Source of the DNA: an uncultured Clostridia bacterium
Lineage (GTDB): Bacteria; Bacillota; Clostridia; UBA1381
DNA length: 64,000 bases
NCBI GenBank assembly: GCA_947626135.1
Contig: CANQQZ010000003.1
Coordinates: forward strand, 80,359 to 144,358
Reading direction: 5' to 3'
In this document: positions 57,887 to 64,000 of the stretch, piece after piece
Layout of the letters: the number at the start of each line of letters is the position of its first letter
How positions within the stretch are numbered: the stretch's first letter is position 1
Program-made: the position numbers and the translations under genes
Notes under the pieces: model-generated
The model's input: only the letters and a program-made list of their open reading frames with translations
Databases searched by the model: none
What the model was told of the DNA's origin: nothing

Positions 57887-58435
57887 TTAATATGTATTGC
57901 GTAGTTCATTCATTGATTTGGTAGTATTATGAATTTGAGTAAAATAGTCTAAATTATTAGAAATTTTATCTACATCTAAACTTTCTTCATTTTCTATTCT
58001 TTCATAATCTCTTTTCGCCTCTGTTTGCGCAGAGTTTTGGCTGTTACCCGAATTGTTTTGTAATGAATTTAATGCATTATTAACATCATCAAGTCTGACT
58101 GATATGTTAAATCCATCCTCAAAGCCACAAGACCAAACATCTTCTTCTTGATCATAGTTGGGTTTTGTTAAGACTGTATAATAGTCATTTTCAACGCTTC
58201 CCCCAAGACTGTTTTCTGCACTATATTCGATCTTTACAAGAATGTTTCCGCGACTGTCCTCTTTCTTTGTAACAGAAAACAACTTAAGACTGTGAGGGTT
58301 CTTTAATGTTTCCTGCAGTGTTCCGACAGCAAATATTCCTGCAATATCATTTTCATTAATTGTAGCATCCTCTCCACAAGCAGATAAGGCAATGCACATA
58401 ATTAATATTAATAATAAAGATGTTATTTTTTTCAT
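57887..58435 (-). CDS. Predicted lipoprotein of unknown function
   Basis: MKKITSLLLILIMCIALSACGED lipobox. Confidence 0.72.
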   Translation of the reverse strand: MKKITSLLLILIMCIALSACGEDATINENDIAGIFAVGTLQETLKNPHSLKLFSVTKKEDSRGNILVKIEYSAENSLGGSVENDYYTVLTKPNYDQEEDVWSCGFEDGFNISVRLDDVNNALNSLQNNSGNSQNSAQTEAKRDYERIENEESLDVDKISNNLDYFTQIHNTTKSMNELRNTY

Positions 58436-58464
58436 ATAATTCATCCTTTCAATCAATAAAGTTG

Positions 58465-59061
58465 TTATTTTAATAGCTGCTTTTTCTTTTCGTCAAACTC
58501 CTCCTGAGTAACGACACCTTGATCAAACAACTCCTTGTATTTTTTTAATTCGTCTGCATTACTTATGAGTTGAATCTTTGCGGTTACTTTTTCTTGCTGT
58601 CTTTCTATAAGTAATTTATTCAATATAGAATGTATTTCATCTTTGTTTTTTATGAACTTAAAATGTATTCTGCCTGATGACGTACCTATATTTATACCCC
58701 ATAATATACTTGTTCCAACTGCTGAAATTGAATCAATAGGTAAATCAACACGTTTACCGAATGTAATGCCATAAATGCGTTTATTTGTTATGGCTAATTC
58801 AACCTTTGCCCAATAAATGCAAAAAATTATACCACATACAAAGAGTACTCCTGCAAGTACATAAAAAATAATAGACAGGATGAGGCAAAATTCCTGCTCC
58901 GTATCGTAATAATATGATGGTGAAAAAATGGTTATTGCCAACCCCATAAAAATCAATCCGATAATCAGTGATATAATGCTTCCGGCAATAGAAATTAGGA
59001 AAATGTTTTTTGTGGGGATTAATGTTCCTATACCTAAACTTTTTTCTTCCATAATAATCAT
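58465..59061 (-). CDS. Membrane-anchored bacterial PH-like domain protein with C-terminal SHOCT domain
   Basis: Two TM segments; ELAITNKRIYGITFGKRVDLPIDSISAVGTSILWGINIGTSSGRIHFKFI; SHOCT ELKKYKELFDQGVVTQEEFDEKKKQLLK. Confidence 0.75.
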   Translation of the reverse strand: MIIMEEKSLGIGTLIPTKNIFLISIAGSIISLIIGLIFMGLAITIFSPSYYYDTEQEFCLILSIIFYVLAGVLFVCGIIFCIYWAKVELAITNKRIYGITFGKRVDLPIDSISAVGTSILWGINIGTSSGRIHFKFIKNKDEIHSILNKLLIERQQEKVTAKIQLISNADELKKYKELFDQGVVTQEEFDEKKKQLLK

Positions 59062-59072
59062 CCTCTCTGTTT

Positions 59073-59252
59073 TTATCTATTCTTAAAACAAATCTTGCAG
59101 TGTTTTATATAATTTTGATGTTTTGAAATTGCGTCATCTTCTGTTTTAAATAATTCAAAAGTTATCGACGGTTTCTTTATGTTCTTTGAATGACAACAAC
59201 CGTCAATAAGATGTAATGTTTTTGTATTTTTATTTAGCGCGTATTTTTCCAT
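59073..59252 (-). CDS. 59-aa small protein with Cys motifs, not in ORF track
   Basis: RBS AAAGGAATTGAATT-ATG; MEKYALNKNTKTLHLIDGCCHSKNIKKPSITFELFKTEDDAISKHQNYIKHCKICFKNR. Confidence 0.55.
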   Translation of the reverse strand: MEKYALNKNTKTLHLIDGCCHSKNIKKPSITFELFKTEDDAISKHQNYIKHCKICFKNR

Positions 59253-59398
59253 AATTCAATTCCTTTCTGCTGTTATTGATAATAATGGTTTTGCCTATAA
59301 TTGCTATAATCCATTTTCAGAACCAATAGAAAACAATACGATTACTGAAAACATAATACCACCACCTTGTTATGTAAGATATTTTCACGCAATTAAAA

Positions 59399-59429
59399 AT
59401 GCGTGGTACATAAATCCAATACCACGCAT
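59399..59429 (-). terminator. Terminator-like hairpin on minus strand
   Basis: ATGCGTGGTA-N11-TACCACGCAT with T-run on minus side. Confidence 0.45.
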
Positions 59430-59901
59430 AAAAAACGCGGCTTGGATTTAATGTTACCACACATTTTTATTACTATATCAGAATCCTATAAAGTATTATC
59501 TATCATAGCCAAAGTATTCCAATATATAAAGCCTGCATTTTTACAAAGCATAACCTTGGTATGATAAAAATATGCAAAATACGAATATTCAAAAAATGAA
59601 TATTCAAAGTTAAATATTAAAAAAATAATACTATATATGTAATACAGTAATAAAAATAATGTGGTACTTTTATTATACCACAACTTCATACTTTTTCAAT
59701 ACAAATTTAAAAAAAAGTATAAAACGCCACACCATACGACAAAATATGCACTGCCTATTGTAATCCGCCTTGGAAAATTGTATTATAAAATATATTCCAA
59801 TTCAAAAGAAGTGTTCCAAATGCCTGAAAAATCAACATTTGAAAATACTCTACACCGCAAAATACTTGCTTGAAAATTCAGACGAAAACAATGGTGTCGG
59901 C

Positions 59902-59998
59902 GCGGCTGTCGAAGTGCAAGCGGGAATAATCTGAGAGTTTATTGCGGGGAATAACAGTAAAGGAGCGTATCGTTACGATACGCTCCTTAAAATTCCGC
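59902..59998. repeat. Direct repeat copy 2: duplicated rlmD 3' end (ARLSKCKRE*) plus terminator
   Basis: GCGGCTGTCGAAGTGCAAGCGGGAATAATCTGAGAGTTTATTGCGGGGAATAACAGTAAAGGAGCGTATCGTTACGATACGCTCCTTAAAATTCCGC. Confidence 0.9.
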
Positions 59999-60057
59999 CG
60001 CAAGCTATTTATTATGCTGTCCCATGCCGTCGGAAGCGATGGCTTTGCGGGATTTTC

Positions 60058-61431
60058 TTATCTTTCGTTCAAATCCGTATACTTACGGCGCGGCTGCACC
60101 GCTTTGTATGCGGGGCGTATAATTTTGTTGCCGTTTATAAGCTCCTCGAGTCTGTGCGCGCTCCAGCCGGATATTCTCGCGATTGCGAATATCGGCGTGA
60201 AGAGCTCCTCCGGTATTCCGAGCATTTGATACACGAATCCGCTGTAGAAATCGACATTTGCGCTGACGCCCTTGTACATTGTGCGTTTTTTGCCGATAAT
60301 TTCAGGCGCGAGGCGTTCCACGGCGGCATAAAGCCGATATTCGTCCTCGCGGTTCTTTTCTACGGCGAGCTTTTCGACGAACGCCTTGAAAATCTGCGCG
60401 CGGGGGTCGGAAACGGAATAAATCGCGTGACCGATACCGTAGATAAGCCCGCTTCTGTCATATGCGTCCTTTTCAACTATGCGGTTTAAATATGCGCTGA
60501 TTTCATCATCATCGTTCCAGTCTCTTACTTCCTTTTTTATGCTGCGGAACATATCGCATACCTTTAAATTTGCGCCGCCGTGCTTGGGACCCTTCAGCGA
60601 GCCCAACGCCGCGGCTATTGCCGAGTATGTGTCCGTGCCGGACGATGTTACCACATGCGTGGTGAATGCCGAATTGTTTCCGCCGCCGTGTTCGGCGTGA
60701 ATAATGAGCGCCATATCGAGTATACGGGCTTCAAGAGGCGAATATTTCATATTCGGACGCAGCATATACAGTATATTTTCCGCTGTGGACAGCTTGGGAT
60801 CCGGATTATGGAAAAAGAAGCTGTTTGAGTCTTTGATGTAGTAATCATATGCCTGATAGCCGTAAATTGCGAGCTGCGGAAACAGAGCGATAAGCTGTAT
60901 GCATTGCCGTAAAACATTGGGCAGGCTTATGTCGTTGGCGTTGTTATCATAGGAGTAAAGCGTCAAAACGGAACGCGCGAGCGAGTTCATAATATCATCG
61001 CTCGGCGCCTTCATTATTATATCCCTGACAAAGGAGTTCGGCAGACTTCTGTAGCTGGATAGCAGCTCTTCAAAGGCTTCAAGCTCGCCTGCCGAGGGGA
61101 GAGAACCGAACAGAAGCAAATACGTTATTTCCTCGAATCCCTGACGCTGATTGCGTATTACTCCCTTGATAAGCTCGTTTATGTCATAGCCGCGGTAGTA
61201 AAGCTCCCCCGCGCAGGGCATATCTCCGTTTTCGGTTTTTTCCTTCGCGTGTATCTCCGAAATTTCCGTAAGTCCCGTGAGGACGCCGTTGCCCGACAAA
61301 TCTCTTAATCCGCGGTTGACCTTGTATTTTGTATAAAGCTCCCTGTCAATCTGACCGTAATTTTCGCACAGCTCCGCCAGTGAATAAATCTGCGGCGTTA
61401 TTTCCGAATAGTCCCTTTTCAATGCAGTCAT
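60058..61431 (-). CDS. Citrate/2-methylcitrate synthase family
   Basis: YRGYDINELIKGVIRNQRQGFEEITYLLLFGSLPSAGELEAF ... HAEHGGGNNSAFTTHVVTSSGTDTYSAIAAALGSLKGPKHGGAN ... GIGHAIYSVSDPRA. Confidence 0.93.
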   Translation of the reverse strand: MTALKRDYSEITPQIYSLAELCENYGQIDRELYTKYKVNRGLRDLSGNGVLTGLTEISEIHAKEKTENGDMPCAGELYYRGYDINELIKGVIRNQRQGFEEITYLLLFGSLPSAGELEAFEELLSSYRSLPNSFVRDIIMKAPSDDIMNSLARSVLTLYSYDNNANDISLPNVLRQCIQLIALFPQLAIYGYQAYDYYIKDSNSFFFHNPDPKLSTAENILYMLRPNMKYSPLEARILDMALIIHAEHGGGNNSAFTTHVVTSSGTDTYSAIAAALGSLKGPKHGGANLKVCDMFRSIKKEVRDWNDDDEISAYLNRIVEKDAYDRSGLIYGIGHAIYSVSDPRAQIFKAFVEKLAVEKNREDEYRLYAAVERLAPEIIGKKRTMYKGVSANVDFYSGFVYQMLGIPEELFTPIFAIARISGWSAHRLEELINGNKIIRPAYKAVQPRRKYTDLNER

Positions 61432-61500
61432 CTCCTTTTCTTTCTTCTCATGCCTTCCGTATATTAATTTTATCATACGTTAACTCTATTGTCAAATGAA

Positions 61501-63058
61501 CTAACTGTTAACAATTTTTGCGGCACGGAGCAATGGAGAATATAACATTTGTTGATAATATTTATGAAAAAATATCCACCCGCGTGGTTGTGAGACTTTT
61601 TCTGGTGAATCGTGTTGCACCAAATCCGAATTTTTCAGTTCATCAAGCGTAATCGTCCTCGTTCCGTCCTTGATATTGTATGTGATAACAAGTTTATCAT
61701 CATAAAGATAGACCGAATTTACAAACGTATCAATCAAATACTGTCGATTTTTCTCAACGTCCCTGTCCAGATATTTAAACTTGCTGATCCAAAACACAAT
61801 ATTTTCTTTCGTTAATGTCGGGTGCTCGATTTCCTCGTTCAGTATAGAAACCTCAATATCCGATTTGCGCTGTTCCAATTCCTCCAAGCGTTGTTTTGTC
61901 GAGGAAGTCACAACTCCCATTTGAATTGCGTCGAGCATATTATTTATTCCGGTTTCGACGTCGCTCAAACTTTTCTTCAATGCTTTCAAAATTGTGTTTT
62001 CTTTGAATTGCAAATTGTATATAGTTTCCGCGATTCGCTCAATAACGTCGTCGTTCAGCACAAACTCCTTCGTCAAATTGATTACCAAATCCTCGATCCA
62101 ATCTTTCCTGACCGCCTTTTTATCGCAAATTTTACGACGTTTGGTATTGGCGCATTTGTAATAGTGGTACATATTGTTCTTGTAGCCGTAACCGCTCTCG
62201 CCGAGCATCAGCGCGCCACACTTGCCGCAGAACAGCTTTGTACTGAGCAAATAATTTATTTTCGCCTTCTCCTTCGCCGGAGCGTGTCTGTTGCGTTGCA
62301 TTCGCTGCTGAACCTTTTTGAAAAAGTCCTCCGAAACAATCGGCGGTATGCCGCCCGGAATTACAATATCTTTGTACTTGTACTCGCCTATGTATTTGCG
62401 GTTTTTCAGCATCATATGCAGACTGCTTTTATTGAAGTTTGCTCCCGTCGTGGACTTAAAGCCTCGGCTGTTCAGCGAATTTACAATATCAATAATCAAA
62501 TCACCGTTTGCGTAGCGAGTGAAAATTTCCTCAACTATCGGCGCGGTATCGGGATTTATCGCATAACGCCTGTCGCTTCCCGACCATGTAACCGAGCGGC
62601 ATAGTGCCGCCGTTATATCTCGCCTTTAACGCATTCTCGGTCATACCGCGTGTGACCTTCTGCGCCAGCTCCGCCGAGTAATATTCTGCATAGCCTTCGA
62701 GCATTGATTCAAGAATAATTCCCTCCGGTCCGTCCGAAATACTCTCTTTAGCTGAAACTACCTTAACGCCGCTCTTGCGCAAAATTGATTTGTAATACGC
62801 CGAATCGTATCTGTTTCGAGCGAATCTATCCAGCTTCCAAACGAGCACCATGTCGAACAAACCTTTTTGACTGTCTTTAATCATATGCTGAAATTCCGGT
62901 CGGTTGTCCGTTTTGGCAGATAGAGCGCGGTCTATGTAGTTTTTTACGATTACTATATCGTTGCGGTTGGCATACTCCTTGCACTCGCGGAGCTGACCTT
63001 CGATTGACTCTTCTTTCTGATTGTCAGAACTATAGCGAGCATATATCACTGCTTTCAT
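61501..63058 (-). pseudogene. Large serine recombinase, split by a single-base frameshift near 62578-62582
   Basis: N-terminal resolvase ORF 62531-63058 (AVIYARYSSDNQKEESIEGQLRECKEYA...) and C-terminal recombinase/zinc-ribbon ORF 61501-62499; removing one G from GGGAAG restores VGSDRRYAINPDTAPIVEEIFTRYANGDLIIDIVNSL. Confidence 0.88.
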
Positions 63059-63076
63059 TTTTCATCCTCCTGTTTT

Positions 63077-63370
63077 TTAATCATTACCTGTTGTGATTTT
63101 TTCGATATTCATTGATGAACAATCCATTATCATGCGAACGCCTAACGCAAAACCAACTTGAAACTCAGCCGCCCCTGTTTCTCCGATAACGTCATTGTTA
63201 GCTTCGATTAAACGCTCCAACAAAGTGCGTTCCGGCTCGGAAAGCGTTTCACGCAACTGCGCCGTTATCCGTGAAATAATCGCTGTCGCCTGCTTGTACG
63301 TTTCCGTTGAGATGTGTTCCTGCGTGCTTGGTCGGATATTTCCATAGTATAATTCTTCGATAAAGTTCAT
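63077..63370 (-). CDS. DUF6809-like small protein of clostridial mobile elements
   Basis: MNFIEELYYGNIRPSTQEHISTETYKQATAIISRITAQLRETLSEPERTLLERLIEANNDVIGETGAAEFQVGFALGVRMIMD; immediately upstream of recombinase. Confidence 0.6.
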   Translation of the reverse strand: MNFIEELYYGNIRPSTQEHISTETYKQATAIISRITAQLRETLSEPERTLLERLIEANNDVIGETGAAEFQVGFALGVRMIMDCSSMNIEKITTGND

Positions 63371-63727
63371 GGTAAAAACCTCCGTAAAAATTTTCTTTAA
63401 GAAGATTATACTACGAATTAGACATCGCGCCCAGCGGCAGAATTACAGAAATTTATTTCGACGGTCTGTATAATGCGCCTAAATGAATTTATTTGCGAAA
63501 CGGGTTATGCTCTTTTGCATATTCTTTAAACTGTTTTCAAGTTTTTCCTCCTGCTTTAAATTTCACCTTGTTTTCGCTCTCCGTCAAAAGCTATGGGTAT
63601 TTTCGCCTTTTTTCTCGGCTCTTGACCTGTAAAATTCGGCGACTTTAAAATAGAAAATGCTCTGATGAACCGTGAAACATTTCTATCGTCAAATTTTCAA
63701 TTTTTACGGCTCTTGACCGTATTTTGC

Positions 63728-64000
63728 CTATTCAATCTCCTGCTCCCGATTACGCCGTTTCGGGACATCGAGAATTGTATCAACATTCGCCTTAATAACG
63801 TCCATTTCCGAAAGAGCTTTTTTCGATTTCCGATACTCCGCATAAAGCTGTTGCTTACGCTCCGTTAATTCCGCAAGCTCTGTATTCAGACTTTCTACAC
63901 TCGGCAGCTTATTACCATCGCTGACGGACGATAAATATTTCCGCGCAGCCTCGAATAAAATTATCTCGCGTCTATGCTCACGTTCAAAATCATCTTTATT
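63728..64000 (-). CDS. Probable C-terminus of relaxase/mobilization protein, truncated by window end
   Basis: ...NKDDFEREHRREIILFEAARKYLSSVSDGNKLPSVESLNTELAELTERKQQLYAEYRKSKKALSEMDVIKANVDTILDVPKRRNREQEIE*. Confidence 0.55.
   Translation of the reverse strand, partial: NKDDFEREHRREIILFEAARKYLSSVSDGNKLPSVESLNTELAELTERKQQLYAEYRKSKKALSEMDVIKANVDTILDVPKRRNREQEIE

Noticed and set aside
59486-59689. 67-aa Phe/Tyr/Ile-rich minus-strand ORF
   Set aside because: Composition expected from AT-rich noncoding DNA; no RBS.
59661-59873. 70-aa plus-strand ORF in the AT-rich cassette
   Set aside because: AT-rich, weak initiation context, opposite to cassette transcription, no recognisable domain.

Overview
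64-kb chromosomal window that looks like an endospore-forming Clostridia genome, inferred from YqfC, YqfD, YlbJ-like and SpoIVB-like genes, a T-box leader and low-GC-Gram-positive style promoters. Most of it is housekeeping: pcrA, phoH-ybeY-era-yqzL-recO, rpsT, tRNA-Met, birA, trkAH, [FeFe]-hydrogenase, comEC, prfB (programmed +1 frameshift), secA, trpDCFA, T-box-pheS...pheT, rho, yifB/comM, a TrmA/RlmD-type methyltransferase and citrate synthase. Accessory content: (i) a two-gene restriction-modification system with a NotI-like endonuclease (49.6-51.5 kb); (ii) an AT-rich SHOCT/PH-domain/lipoprotein cassette (57.2-59.9 kb) flanked by ~95-bp direct repeats made of the rlmD 3' end plus its terminator; (iii) an edge of a mobilizable element with a frameshifted large serine recombinase (61.5-64 kb); (iv) an IS200/IS605 remnant; (v) a tandem MITE-like repeat between pheS and pheT. 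Genome-scale signals: GGCC is extremely rare across the window (about a dozen by eye versus ~250 expected at even composition), and five TGTAAT hexamers with exact 5-bp spacers sit between comEC and an NlpC/P60 gene, matching a WalR/PhoP-type binding architecture. No novel defence or phage system could be shown with confidence; the SHOCT cassette is the best candidate for an undescribed module. All product calls are from motif recognition by eye; no database search was run.
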